Shown here in pieces: positions 9,686 to 20,500 of a stretch of 64,000 bases of DNA (the stretch's first letter is position 1; every line of letters begins with the position of its first letter). The stretch is from Vicingus serpentipes (lineage in GTDB: Bacteria > Bacteroidota > Bacteroidia > Flavobacteriales_E > Vicingaceae). Position numbers and translations under genes: made by a program. The stretch is from the NCBI GenBank assembly GCA_024103385.1, contig JAGFIT010000015.1:1-64000 (forward strand), written 5' to 3'. Below the pieces are notes generated by a model, which was given only the letters and a program-made list of their open reading frames with translations, was not told the DNA's origin and did not search any database.

Positions 9686-12600
9686 TTATTTTTTAATTGT
9701 CAATCGAATACCTTTAGAGTGGGCCGTGAATTCAGGAGCATACATACACTGAATACTACTTATACCATTAGAAAAATTACCACTCATGTTAACTCTTAAT
9801 GGATATTCAAAAACATAAGTTCCTTTTCTTAAATAATCAAAAAAGAAATCAGTAGAAGCGTCCTTCGTACTTTGATAATATCCTAAGCCGTCTTGATAAC
9901 GATGTCCAGAAAATACATTGATAGGCTCTAATCCAGCAGCACGCATGTCTTTCATGTGGACGTATTCCATGTCTCTATCTACCCTTAATTCAATCCGCAC
10001 TTTTATTTTATCTCCATGTTTTAGTTTTGTTTCTTCTATGATGGGGGTAATTACAGGTCCTGTCGGAGTATGCTTTTCTACAAATAATGTTTTGACCAAT
10101 TTTAAAGGTGTTTCATGTGGGGTTATTTTATCTAGTTGTTCAAAATATTGCCAATACATTGCTCCCCATGCTACTCCTTCCTCTTTTTTAGTTACTGTAA
10201 TATTTCCCATGTTAGGTTGAATTGCTGTTTTATTCCATGAAGTTTTAAAATAACCAGTTCCTGCTTCCACTTTTACATCCTCTATTTTTTTAGGATCAAT
10301 TACTTGATTTCCCACTTTAATTTCTACCAATTGATCGCTTGCTAATAAGTCCGTTCCTTTTAAAAGTAAAGCATAACAAGCTTCCGTTGTTGCTTTAGTG
10401 GTTCTCCAATCTTGTGTTTGTTTTTGTTTTAATAACCACACTTTCATTGCTCCCACACTTTCTTGATCATTAATTACCTCATCAAATGCTTCAATTAATA
10501 AGGCTTGTGTTTCTATAGGTGCTTGATACCATTGATAACCACCCTGATTGTTTTTCCAATACATGCCTAATTCTTCATGATGGATAGCATTTTCTTTTAA
10601 TGAAGCCATAATTTTTTGTTGGGTAGCTGGGGAGTCTTTTGTTCGGTGAAGAAATAAGGCAATCATTCCTTGCATATATACGCTTTTATTTACCCAGTAT
10701 TTTTGAGATTGACTTTTATAATAGTTGTAAGCTTTTTGATTTTTAGCATCAATTGGAAGGTCTAGAAAATAACTTCTAGCATATAAATATTGGATTTGAT
10801 GGTAATCAATAAGATCCAGATCGATGTTTGAATTATGTTTTTTGAGGCGGTCGTAATCTGTCCTAATACTATTATCTAAATAAGTAATTGCCTTTTTTAC
10901 CATGTTCCATGTATCGTTATTAGCCCGAATTTTCTGGATGCCTAAATGGTCTAAATGTCCCATTCCAGTAACAATATGTTGGGTAATATACCTGTTTTCT
11001 GGCATGCCTTTAAACCAAGCCCAAGCACCACTACTGACTTGCAATTCTTGTAATTTTTTTTCAGCTTTCTGGAGTTCGTTATCCATCTTATTAAGATCGA
11101 ATAAAAGAGCAATACGTTTTTTACGTTCGCTTTCATTCTGTGCATTAAGCACCCATGGAGTTTCTTTTAATAATACTGCTTTTAATTCTTGATTTTTTTC
11201 TAAGTTGGATAAAAAGGTTTCAGGAGAACTATTTTTCCAGCTTTCAAAAACAGCCTTAATTTTTGGATTGGAATTAGCAATATGTGAAGCGATAGCATTA
11301 GCATAAAAACGACTAAATGTTTGTTCAGCACAATCGTAAGGGTACTCCATTAAATAAGGGAGAGCTTGTATCGCATACCATGCTGGATTAGACGTGTATT
11401 CTAATGTTAATTGATGGTGTTTTAGAGTTGTTGATTTATTATTGATGAGCTTTTCAAACTGATAAGTTTTAGTTTGTTTTCCTCTAATGGGCAATGGCAT
11501 ACTTTCCGTCACCAACATTCTATTCGTTAATACAGGAATAGTCATTTCTTCTCCGTCAGAAAAATCACCTGATGTTGCAATTACTTTATAGGTAATAGCG
11601 GAATAACCTTCAGGAATTCTTATTTGCCAGGTGATAGATGTACTTTTTCCTTTTTCTATGTGGAAAGAATTAATGGAACTACTATTTAATAATTGTTCAT
11701 CTATGGGAGCCATAGTAATGGCATCATAAAAGAAAATTTTTGCATCACCATTCAAGTTTTTATCTGATAAATTGACAATTTTGGTGGAAAAATCTAACTG
11801 ATCACTTTCTCTAAAAAATCGAGGAGCGTTAGGGTAAACCATTAAATCTTTTTGGGTTAGGGTTTCATTAAAAATCATTCCTGTTTTTAAATCTTTAGTA
11901 TGCGCTAACCCCATAAATTTCCATTTGGTTAATGCTTCAGGAATAGTAAAATTGATGATTATCTCTCCTGCTTCATTAGTGGTTAAATGAGGATAAAAGA
12001 AGGCAGTTTCATTAAAGTTTTTACGAGCTTTTAATGTCTCAAAATTTTGTTGATTTTCTATTTTATTGATTGGGGTAGATGTTTCTTTCATCTTATCAGA
12101 GCCTCTTTGAGGTGAACTTTGAACGGTCATTTCAGAAACCTCTTCTAAATCACTATCACTGTCAACAACTTCTAACGCACCCATACTTTTTGCCATAGGC
12201 ATTCCATACAATTCAATGCCAGATCGATACCCATTATATCCAAACCAATTCAAGTCATCATAATGTTTTTGAGGAAATGGGGTATAGGTATTCCAATCTT
12301 TAGCAAATAGTTGAGAATTAATTGTTCCAAAAGAAGTGTTTCTTTTCCAGTACATATTGTTTTGATAGTAGGGTAAGATGTTTATTCCCCATGAATTGCT
12401 TCGGAAAGCATCTAAAGAGGCATCATATAATGTAGCTGCCATTTCTGCAGCTACTTTTTCACCTCTTTTTCCTTTCACCTTAATTTTCCATTGCTCTTTT
12501 TGTCCAGGATACAATTTGTTCCTGAATGTTTCAAATTGAATATCAAGTTCTTTGTTGGTATACGGAACAGTAACTGTTGATGAGAAAGAATGACTCCTCC

Positions 12601-15600
12601 CATGTTTTACAAAACTAATATGTACTTGAAAATTCCCTCTGTGGTTTTCTTTAATGGGAACAATAATTTTACGTTGTTCTCTTTCTTTTAAGGTAATTTT
12701 TTCCTGATGCGTTATTTTTCCTTTGTGCTCTATTTCATATAACAGATGCACATTTTTAGCAGCAGACCCAATAAGGAAAATAGCTTCTTCTCCAGGTTCT
12801 CCATTGGTTTTTATTTCGTTAAACCATGCTAAATCATTAGAAGGAATATACTTTTCCTCTTCACTAAAAACAGTGAAATATTTTATTTCTTTAATTTCCT
12901 CTCCAAATTTATCTTTGGTAATAATTTCTAAAATATAAACACCTGATTTCCATTTAGAAAGTTGAGCTAACTGGAATGAATTTTTGTTGGCGGTATTAAA
13001 ATGGTCATCATAAACTAAACGCTCTTTTTCCCATTTGTATAAATTGTTTTCATCATCGTATTCATCTAAAGGGAAATCGGTTAAATAATCTTCTTTAGTA
13101 ATGTATTTTTTATCCACCTTTCCAAGTAGTGAACTTCTGTAATATTGTTGCGGAATTTTTAGTGCCCAAATTTTTATATTCCCTTGTGCTGATTGATGTT
13201 CTCCATTTAAATTGGTAGTGGACAAATCAAAAGTGTCAACTCCATTTTTATTGAGCTTTTCAGGAAAATTCAGATTGATTTTTAATGCTTGATAGCTCAC
13301 ATTTATGACTGTACTAGAGCTATGAGTTTCTCCATTAATATCAACCACATCAGCATAAACGGTATAAGAGTAGGTTGGAGAAAAATCCTTGGTAATGGTT
13401 TTGTCACTTTTTGCAATAAAATCAATATTAAACTGTCCATTATCATTGGTAGTGGTAGTTCCATTTTTAATTTCTACTTCGTTAGATGGAGGCCAATATC
13501 CCCAACGGTAATAGCAAGAATAAGGGAAGTTTGCGTTTCGTACTACTCGATAATTGACTGTTGCTTCATCCAAAGTTGCACCGGAATATGTTTTGGCTGC
13601 CCCAACTATGTCTACATTTTTTTCTAGTCGATAACTTCCTCGAACAGGTTGAAAGCTAACTTCAAACTTTGGGCGTTTATACTCTTCTACTGCAATATAT
13701 ATAGATCCATATGTATTGGAAATGTGCATTTGTCCGTTAAGTCCATTATTAGGAGCAGTGAAAGAACCGCTAAAAGTTCCATATTCATTAGTGGTTAATT
13801 CTGTACTTGTAATTTTTTGATAGTTTACATCGTAAAATGTAACGGTAGATTTAAAATTAGCTTGAATTCGATTGTTGTTTTTATTGTCTGTTTCTAGCAC
13901 AACTCCTTTAAAATAAACAATTTGCCCAGGGCGATAGATAGCCCTGTCAGTAAAAAACAGGGTTTTGGTGTGTTTTTTATTTTCGTCAATGAAGCTTTTA
14001 TATTGGTAAAAATTATCATTCGTGTTGAGTTGATCATTTTTATAAGAGAAATTAACTGTATAGTTTTTATATTCATCTTCCGCTTGAATAAGAAAAGAAC
14101 CATTTGCATTGGTAGTTTTAGTGGTCAATAATTTTTCTTCATATTTTTTTGATTCATAATTGTATTTTCTGGAAAAAAGTTCTGCTTTTACCCCTTGAAT
14201 AGGAAGACCAGATTCTCGGTTGACAACTATAAACTCATCTGTATTTTCATCTTTTTTTCTACTTAAATAGCCTAGATTGGATACCCAAAATGGGGTAATG
14301 GCTACAGCTTCTTTTTGGTAGGTGAAATTAGTAGTGTTTGAGGTTAATAAAACATAAAAACCGACTGCTAGTGGGTCTATTTTAATCTCTCCTGAGTGGG
14401 ATTGAAAATCACCTTCATTTTGTAAATCTAGTTCCCACTTTCTTATGAAATCCATAGAATTGATTTCTGAAAGAAACTTTTCTTGAGTATTGTAGTTGTT
14501 TATTTTACTATACCATTCGTAGCTAACTTCGTATAGTCTAAAGAAAACGTTGTTGATGTTTTTTGAAATAATTTTTGCTTTTAATGGAGAAGAAGGAATG
14601 TTGACTTTTTCCATTAGTACAGATAAATCCTTTTGTTCAATTAAGCTTTGTAAATGACTACATTGTTCTGCTCCGAAAGAGTTAGGATGTTTTTTGATGG
14701 AGTTAATACAGAGGTCATAAGCGGTCTTTAAATCCCATTGGTATTTTGGAGATTTTAAAGGATCGTATTTCTTTCCATTTGCATAATGGATATTCGCTAA
14801 TTGGTAGGAAATTTCTCCTTCACTAGAGCTTTCTTTGTATTGTTGATGCAATTTTTTTAAACTATAATAATACAAAGAGTCCGCATTGGGAAAAGTTGCA
14901 TTATTGACCACAAATTTTAGTCGTTTTAACTCTACATCTATAAGTGCTGTTGGAGTAGAATCATGGAGATGAATTTGGGTTAAATTTTGAAGGGTTGTTA
15001 ATGCATAATATTTTGAAGAGCGATGTTGGGGAGAGTTTATTTTAATTTCAGCAAACGATTTTGCAGAAGCTAGATAAATATTGCTGTCTATTGTAAATTG
15101 GACAGCAGAGTTGATAATATCAGCTTCTTCATTCATGAAAAAATCAATAGCTCTATGCGCTAAGAAATCATATAAAAATGGACGATATTTTCTGGCATTA
15201 TTTTCAAGGATGATTTGATTAAAATTTTTGATTGGCGTACGTTGTAAACTATCCATGTTTTTGATGGATAATAAATAATGTTGAGTAGTGACATCAATTA
15301 TTTTTGCTAAGCTCCAGGTAGTAATATCATCATTCTTAAAATTGGGAGTGGTAGATCTGTTTTGAAATCTCCATCTGTTTTTTTGGTAATATTGCCAATA
15401 CATTTCTGCAATAATAGAGTGGAGTAGCGGTGTTAACGGATAATTACTTTGTTGAGCTTCTAGGGTTAATTCTTGAAGTGTATTTTCAAACGCATTTTCT
15501 TCAACACGAGATTGTAATTTTGCTTTAACAATTAATGATTTGAGTTGTTGTTGGTAGTTATTTTCTTCAGTTGATTTTTGACGAATTTTATTTACTTCAT

Positions 15601-15799
15601 TTAAAGCTGATTTAGTTAATCCTATTGCTTCTAATGAATCTACTTTTTTCCATTCATTTTGATAAACATCGTTGTTGCTATAAAATAGTAACGATTTATT
15701 TCCCTCTTTGTTTGCTATTTTTGGATTAGAACAATTGTATAATAAACCAATAGTTAAAATAAGAACTATTCCAGAGTTAAATAAACGATGTGTTTTCAT
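9686..15799 (-). CDS. Alpha-2-macroglobulin family lipoprotein
   Basis: A 2037-residue envelope protein with a lipobox (LLYNC) after a short signal sequence. The N-terminal third is helical and extended. An MG2-type domain follows, with FFTDRAIYRPGQ near residue 620. A central alpha-2-macroglobulin region around residue 1270 reads FFYPHLTTNEAGEI, then IPEALTKWKFMGLAHT. The thioester motif CAEQ (in YPYDCAEQTFSRFY) is near residue 1490, followed by the helical thioester-domain barrel and a C-terminal receptor-like domain. Known family members trap proteases by a conformational change. Because CxEQ is intact, covalent trapping is possible here. No PBP1C gene, the usual partner in proteobacteria, is adjacent. 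The substrate is unknown. Confidence 0.9.
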   Translation of the reverse strand: MKTHRLFNSGIVLILTIGLLYNCSNPKIANKEGNKSLLFYSNNDVYQNEWKKVDSLEAIGLTKSALNEVNKIRQKSTEENNYQQQLKSLIVKAKLQSRVEENAFENTLQELTLEAQQSNYPLTPLLHSIIAEMYWQYYQKNRWRFQNRSTTPNFKNDDITTWSLAKIIDVTTQHYLLSIKNMDSLQRTPIKNFNQIILENNARKYRPFLYDFLAHRAIDFFMNEEADIINSAVQFTIDSNIYLASAKSFAEIKINSPQHRSSKYYALTTLQNLTQIHLHDSTPTALIDVELKRLKFVVNNATFPNADSLYYYSLKKLHQQYKESSSEGEISYQLANIHYANGKKYDPLKSPKYQWDLKTAYDLCINSIKKHPNSFGAEQCSHLQSLIEQKDLSVLMEKVNIPSSPLKAKIISKNINNVFFRLYEVSYEWYSKINNYNTQEKFLSEINSMDFIRKWELDLQNEGDFQSHSGEIKIDPLAVGFYVLLTSNTTNFTYQKEAVAITPFWVSNLGYLSRKKDENTDEFIVVNRESGLPIQGVKAELFSRKYNYESKKYEEKLLTTKTTNANGSFLIQAEDEYKNYTVNFSYKNDQLNTNDNFYQYKSFIDENKKHTKTLFFTDRAIYRPGQIVYFKGVVLETDNKNNNRIQANFKSTVTFYDVNYQKITSTELTTNEYGTFSGSFTAPNNGLNGQMHISNTYGSIYIAVEEYKRPKFEVSFQPVRGSYRLEKNVDIVGAAKTYSGATLDEATVNYRVVRNANFPYSCYYRWGYWPPSNEVEIKNGTTTTNDNGQFNIDFIAKSDKTITKDFSPTYSYTVYADVVDINGETHSSSTVINVSYQALKINLNFPEKLNKNGVDTFDLSTTNLNGEHQSAQGNIKIWALKIPQQYYRSSLLGKVDKKYITKEDYLTDFPLDEYDDENNLYKWEKERLVYDDHFNTANKNSFQLAQLSKWKSGVYILEIITKDKFGEEIKEIKYFTVFSEEEKYIPSNDLAWFNEIKTNGEPGEEAIFLIGSAAKNVHLLYEIEHKGKITHQEKITLKEREQRKIIVPIKENHRGNFQVHISFVKHGRSHSFSSTVTVPYTNKELDIQFETFRNKLYPGQKEQWKIKVKGKRGEKVAAEMAATLYDASLDAFRSNSWGINILPYYQNNMYWKRNTSFGTINSQLFAKDWNTYTPFPQKHYDDLNWFGYNGYRSGIELYGMPMAKSMGALEVVDSDSDLEEVSEMTVQSSPQRGSDKMKETSTPINKIENQQNFETLKARKNFNETAFFYPHLTTNEAGEIIINFTIPEALTKWKFMGLAHTKDLKTGMIFNETLTQKDLMVYPNAPRFFRESDQLDFSTKIVNLSDKNLNGDAKIFFYDAITMAPIDEQLLNSSSINSFHIEKGKSTSITWQIRIPEGYSAITYKVIATSGDFSDGEEMTIPVLTNRMLVTESMPLPIRGKQTKTYQFEKLINNKSTTLKHHQLTLEYTSNPAWYAIQALPYLMEYPYDCAEQTFSRFYANAIASHIANSNPKIKAVFESWKNSSPETFLSNLEKNQELKAVLLKETPWVLNAQNESERKKRIALLFDLNKMDNELQKAEKKLQELQVSSGAWAWFKGMPENRYITQHIVTGMGHLDHLGIQKIRANNDTWNMVKKAITYLDNSIRTDYDRLKKHNSNIDLDLIDYHQIQYLYARSYFLDLPIDAKNQKAYNYYKSQSQKYWVNKSVYMQGMIALFLHRTKDSPATQQKIMASLKENAIHHEELGMYWKNNQGGYQWYQAPIETQALLIEAFDEVINDQESVGAMKVWLLKQKQTQDWRTTKATTEACYALLLKGTDLLASDQLVEIKVGNQVIDPKKIEDVKVEAGTGYFKTSWNKTAIQPNMGNITVTKKEEGVAWGAMYWQYFEQLDKITPHETPLKLVKTLFVEKHTPTGPVITPIIEETKLKHGDKIKVRIELRVDRDMEYVHMKDMRAAGLEPINVFSGHRYQDGLGYYQSTKDASTDFFFDYLRKGTYVFEYPLRVNMSGNFSNGISSIQCMYAPEFTAHSKGIRLTIKK

Positions 15800-15871
15800 A
15801 AGTGAAATAAGTTTAAAAAGGTAGCTAATTAATAAGATGCAGTTTTAATTATAGTTTCACAAAAATTAATC

Positions 15872-15907
15872 CAAAAAAAAAGCATTTCAATTTTTTGAAA
15901 TGCTTTT
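15872..15907 (-). terminator. Intrinsic terminator of the tonB-like gene
   Basis: A 10-bp stem (AGCATTTCAA/TTGAAATGCT, 15881-15890 with 15895-15904) has a 4-base loop. On the minus strand a run of about nine T follows. It separates the tonB-like gene from the alpha-2-macroglobulin gene. Confidence 0.8.
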
Positions 15908-15927
15908 GAAGTTCAATAAGTACAAAA

Positions 15928-16596
15928 TTATTTAAGCGTAAAATTTATTGGTAAGTTAAAAGAAACATTTACAGCTTTCCCTCTTTGTCTCCCAGGAGTG
16001 TATGGAGGAAAAGATTTTACCACTCTTATAGCTTCTTTATCCAATAATTCATGCACACCTCTTAGAATTTTAACATCTTTAACTTTTCCATCTTTTCCAA
16101 CAGTAAAAGTCACAAATACTCTACCTTGAATACCATTAGCTTTAGCTGCTTCAGGATATTTAATATGCTCGTATAAATATTTTTGTAATCCAGCTTGTCC
16201 ACCAGGGAATTCAGGCATGTTTTCAACGATAACAAATACTTCATCTTCAATAATTTCTTCTTCTTGTTCGAATACTTCTACAACTGTTTCTGCATCAGCT
16301 TCCGTATCTTCAATTTCAATGTCTTCCACCTCTTCATCATCTTCAACAATTTCGATAATTTCAGGAGCAGCAGGTGGTGGTGGTGGTGGTGGTGGTGGTG
16401 TATTTTGCTCTGTAATAGGAATAATATCTTCCTCTTCTTGTTGTGCTACTAATTGACCTAATTCAGAAGCTTGCACATCATAAAATTTGAGATTAATAAT
16501 CATGAAAATAATGAACAAAGAGAGTACTAAACCTCCTAATAAAAATGTTCCTCTTAATTTTTCTAAATCTGCTTTTGGGTTCTTTTTTGATTCCAT
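15928..16596 (-). CDS. Energy transducer TonB family protein
   Basis: Links the inner-membrane proton-motive force to outer-membrane transporters. The 222 residues show a cytoplasmic Lys-rich start typical of Bacteroidota TonB (KKNPKADLEKLRGTF), one membrane helix (about residues 19-40), a periplasmic linker with nine consecutive prolines followed by a strongly acidic Glu/Asp stretch, and a C-terminal TonB_C domain (FPGGQAGLQKYL, YPEAAKANGIQGRVFVTF, PPYTPGRQRGKAVNVSF). No exbB/exbD lies nearby. It closes the maeB-ruvA-sprA-gcvH-vanZ-tonB gene run and has its own terminator. Confidence 0.9.
   Translation of the reverse strand: MESKKNPKADLEKLRGTFLLGGLVLSLFIIFMIINLKFYDVQASELGQLVAQQEEEDIIPITEQNTPPPPPPPPPAAPEIIEIVEDDEEVEDIEIEDTEADAETVVEVFEQEEEIIEDEVFVIVENMPEFPGGQAGLQKYLYEHIKYPEAAKANGIQGRVFVTFTVGKDGKVKDVKILRGVHELLDKEAIRVVKSFPPYTPGRQRGKAVNVSFNLPINFTLK
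16373..16400. repeat. GGT trinucleotide microsatellite (poly-Pro in TonB)
   Basis: Just over nine uninterrupted GGT units (CCA/ACC on the coding strand) encode the nine-proline tract of the TonB linker. Loss or gain of units would stay in frame and change only linker length. Confidence 0.85.
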
Positions 16597-16648
16597 AAGA
16601 ATAAGTTTCAGTCCATAAAATTAATATTTTTTTAATAGAATTATCTAT

Positions 16649-17032
16649 TTAATTCCACCATTTATTTAGAGGTAACCATTTTATAACATAAGGTTGTATA
16701 AATACACCCATTACACTTCCTATTGTGTTAGCTATAAAATCATACATACTACCACTTCTATTAATAAAGATGTAATGTTGTAAAATTTCCATAACACCAC
16801 CATAAAATACACTAAAAAAAGCAATTAAACTGATAGTGAAGTAACGTGTTTTCTTTGTTGAATATTGTGGATTATAGGCGGTTAATAATAAAAAAGAAAA
16901 AACAGCATACATTCCAATATGTACCAATTTATCTATATTCCAAACAGGAATGTCGGGTATTTTGTTACCAGGAAAAGCACTTAATAAAAAAATAATGATT
17001 GCCCAAACGATGGCCGGGAAAAATGATTTCAA
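16649..17032 (-). CDS. VanZ-family small membrane protein
   Basis: A 127-residue integral membrane protein with about four hydrophobic segments (AIVWAIIIFLLSAFPG, YAVFSFLLLTAY, FTISLIAFFSVFYG, a C-terminal VMGVFIQPYVIKWL). Family motifs are WNIDKLVHIGMYAVFSFL and MEILQHYIFINRSGSMYDFIANTIG. The molecular role of VanZ-like proteins outside teicoplanin resistance is unknown. In many Bacteroidota it follows gcvH beside sprA, as here. A strong hairpin separates it from gcvH. Confidence 0.8.
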   Translation of the reverse strand: MKSFFPAIVWAIIIFLLSAFPGNKIPDIPVWNIDKLVHIGMYAVFSFLLLTAYNPQYSTKKTRYFTISLIAFFSVFYGGVMEILQHYIFINRSGSMYDFIANTIGSVMGVFIQPYVIKWLPLNKWWN

Positions 17033-17086
17033 TTGAGGAAGGGATAGGGAGGTAGAAAAATAAGGAATTCTATTATTTAAAAATAG

Positions 17087-17125
17087 GTTTCTCTGAGTAA
17101 ATGATAGAAATTTACTCAGAGAAAC
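17087..17125 (-). terminator. Strong hairpin terminator downstream of gcvH
   Basis: Two perfect 16-base arms (17087-17102 and 17110-17125) enclose a 7-base loop. On the minus strand CTATTTTTAAATA follows. It ends gcvH transcription shortly after the stop codon at 17138. The vanZ-like gene then depends on read-through or its own promoter. Confidence 0.8.
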
Positions 17126-17137
17126 ATACTATGTGTA

Positions 17138-17515
17138 TTACCCAATAATTGCTGTGTACTGATCTGCAGAAAGTAATTCATCTAATTCACTTGAATCAGC
17201 TACTTTTACTTTAATCATCCAGCCATCACCATAAGGATCTTTATTAACGGCTTCAGGATTGCCTTCTAATGCATCATTAAATTCAGTTATTTCACCAGAA
17301 ACAGGCATAAATAGGTCAGAAACAGTCTTTACAGCTTCTACTGATCCAAATACTTCTTCTTTACTTAACGTTTCTCCTTCAGTTTCTATTTCCACATAAA
17401 CAATATCTCCTAATTCACCTTGTGCGAAATCAGTTACTCCAATGGTAGCAATGTCTCCGTCAATTTTCACCCATTCGTGATCTTTAGTGTATTTTAAATT
17501 TCCTGGTACGTTCAT
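17138..17515 (-). CDS. gcvH: Glycine cleavage system H protein
   Basis: Lipoyl carrier that shuttles the aminomethyl group between the P, T and L proteins. The 125 residues begin with [18 protein letters not shown] and carry the lipoylation site in [19 protein letters not shown] (the Lys of VEAVK), ending with [10 protein letters not shown]. Length is standard. gcvP and gcvT are not adjacent; the gene sits between sprA and a vanZ-like gene, as in many Bacteroidota. It has a promoter just after the sprA stop and a strong terminator behind it, so it looks like a single-gene transcript. Confidence 0.95.
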   Translation of the reverse strand: MNVPGNLKYTKDHEWVKIDGDIATIGVTDFAQGELGDIVYVEIETEGETLSKEEVFGSVEAVKTVSDLFMPVSGEITEFNDALEGNPEAVNKDPYGDGWMIKVKVADSSELDELLSADQYTAIIG

Positions 17516-17559
17516 CTTATGAAAAATTAATAGTTAATGTATGATTTAAGTTTATGTGC

Positions 17560-17590
17560 CAAATGTAGTTTACATATTTAATATTTCAAA
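17560..17590 (-). promoter_or_regulatory. gcvH promoter (TTTG-N19-TACATTTG)
   Basis: On the minus strand TTTG (17590-17587) is followed after 19 bases by TACATTTG (17567-17560). Both elements and the spacing fit the Bacteroidota sigma-A consensus. The leader to the gcvH ATG would be about 38 bases. It lies directly behind the sprA stop codon. Confidence 0.6.
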
Positions 17591-17593
17591 ACA

Positions 17594-20500
17594 TTATTGT
17601 GATAATGTAAACCTTAAACTTATCCCTGCATTGGTATTAGAAGTAGGGAAAGTAGTAGAGATAAATGGAGTGGTAGCAATGTAATCGTAGAAAGCTCTGA
17701 TGTTCAATTTAGTGCTCACTCTATAATCAGCTGTAAATTTTATAGAGAATATTCTTTGCCCTGCAGTTAATTGATTAATTTTTTCTACTATTCTTCGAAT
17801 AATGGTATTGTTATCTCTAATAGAAACATCTATACGCGTATCAATATCGCTCTTACTTTTAAATAACGGAATTCGTACTTGTCTAAATTTATATCCGGTA
17901 CCAAATGTCCAAGCAGCTCCTTTTACCTCTGTAATTTGATTGTTAGATAAACTTAGAGATGCATTTCTATCTTTTTTGTATTCGACTTTAATTAATATGT
18001 CATTCTCTAAAGTCATATCCACCCCTAACAGAGGACCAAATTGTTCTGAAATAGATACGGTAGCTATTTGTAAACGAGGAATAAAATTTCCGCTAATATC
18101 TCTTACGCTGTTGTCGGGTAAATGGTTTAAATTACTTGTAAAGGAGCCCACATTAAAAGTAGAGCGGTAAGAATGGGTTAAAGTAAATTTTTTGAACCAA
18201 TTGCTAATTAAAGGCATATTACTTAATCCATCATAAGTTACCCTCCAGTTGGGTAAAGGAATATATTTTTGAAAAGGCTGCAAGGAAACATCTTTCCCAC
18301 TTTTTCCGGAATAACCAGCAATAAATGCAGGGATTAATACCTCTTGAGAAGTTTCTCCGTATCCATCACTATATCCATTAATAAATCCATTAGAATTAGC
18401 ATTTTTCTGTCCTAAACGTTGAGATATTGCTTCTCTTTCAGCTAAGAAGTTATCGAATATAGAGGAAGATCTGTCCAATTCATCATCAGGAGCAAAAGCT
18501 GTTCTAAAGGAGAGGAAAGACATGCTGAAATTACCTGTTTCTACTGGAGCAACAAAGAAATAATTGTTTCTAAGTTCTCCATTGGCGGTATCGACAAAAT
18601 TATCTCCTGCCTCAAAAAATTGTTGGGTGAGGTTAGTGGAATAGTTTCTGGTTGCGGTTAGTTGTATTCGTAGTGTTTTTATGGGGCGTAGTGTGGCTCT
18701 AATGTCGTAATTCTCTGAATAGGTAGTGTTATAGTTGAACATTAAATTATTGGATGCTAACCAGTTTTGGTCAGCTGCATTTGTTGCAAAATTTTCTTCC
18801 TGAATACCACTAACAAAATTAAATCCCGGAGCACTAAAACCAGGGTTATATCCTAAAATTTCAGTTTCTTGGTTGTAGTTAGGGAGCATTGTTCCTCTAC
18901 TTCTAGAATAGGTCCCTGAAATATTTTTTGGACTCATCATTAATATCCAAAAGGGATCCATAGGGTGAAGAGGTTCTTTCTTCATCCATAATTCTACTTT
19001 TGTACTATCTGAGTCTTTAAATTTTTTGGTTTCAAATTTTATGTCTGGAGGGGGGAGACCACTCTTCCATCCTTTGGCTATTGCATTTTCTGCATCTGTT
19101 TTATTTGGATCTGATTTTTTCCTTCGTAATGCTTTTCTTCTCTCTCTTTCTCTCTCCCTTTTTTCTATCTCTTTTAGCGGTTTTATTTGATTATAGAATT
19201 TCGTCATGTTGAGTTGGTTATTGATAGAGATAGTATTGGAATTTTGAATGGTGTGACCTAAGGTGTCGGCCCCTATTGGTGCTCTTTGCCAATCATAATC
19301 TCCAGAATAACGAGTTGTAAGATTAACGAAATCGAGGTAAGGCAATTTATCGATAGGGACAGTATAATTAAGATTAAAATTATGGTGATAATGGGTGTTG
19401 GTAACAAATTCTCTAAAACTTTGGTAAACAGTATCTTTCCATGATTGATACTCATCAGGATAGTCTTTATCTACCCTACCATTAGTTGCCACTCCATTAT
19501 AAGTAAGGGGCTCTTCAAGAATAGCGTTGTTAGTAGCATTGAAATCAAATTTTAGAGATTTGGTAATGTCGTATTTTAGACTGTAAATTCTATTCCAATA
19601 AAAGTGTTTTTGATAGTAAGTAGGTAATTTAAAATCAAAACCAGTATTATTTCTAGCTTGTCTTTCAGAATACATTCTATCTAAGTCTGTTTGAAAAGAA
19701 AGTTGTTTAGGTGCTAAATAGAAATTAAAATCTTTGAACCATTCAAATCCTTTCTTTTTTCCAATAGCGCTCTTATCAAAAGGCTTGTAGTTTTTAGGAT
19801 TATTTCCAAAAGCATAACCAAAACCACCTTTATAGGTTTTTTTGGTGTTAAATTCAGTATCAATATCTCGGTATTGAGATTCTGAATAACCATAGTTAAA
19901 TGAGAAGTTGGAAATGTCATAGAAATGGGATTTAGTCTGTCCTTTGGGCTTTAGTTTACGCACATTAGTGAAGTTAATACTTCTTCGTTTGGTGACTTCC
20001 TGGCTACGAACACCAATAGAATCTCTCGCTTCTTGTGAGAGCAGTTCATTTTTTAGTAAATCTTTTAACTCCAAATCAGGGTCTAAGGGATTGTATCTTG
20101 GAGTAACTACTCCTTGAGAAACATTGTAGTACATAGGAACGCTTATACCTATTTTTTCAGGAATAAATTTACCTAATTCCACATTGGTAGATAAATCGTA
20201 ACTTCTTCTTGTTTCTTGTTGTCTGTCGTTTAATTTTTGCTCAATACTTCCAAACCCAGGAGTACTATAATCCCCTGCTACGGTGATGTTCCCTAAATCA
20301 GCTATTTGTGTGGTTACTCTTGCTTTGGTTGCCCACCCTCCCTCATTATCAAAGTCAGTCATTCTTAATTCATTTACCCATATTTCAGCACACTTTGTTA
20401 AACCATCATCATCAATATTAATTGCATTTTGTTTGGTATTTCTAACACCAATCATAAATACCCTTACATTAGCAATATTGGGATTTCCTTTTATTCGTAT

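Noticed and set aside
16195-16456. Two short open frames with poly-Trp or poly-Gly runs opposite tonB
   Set aside because: They are other-frame readings of the GGT microsatellite and acidic linker of TonB.
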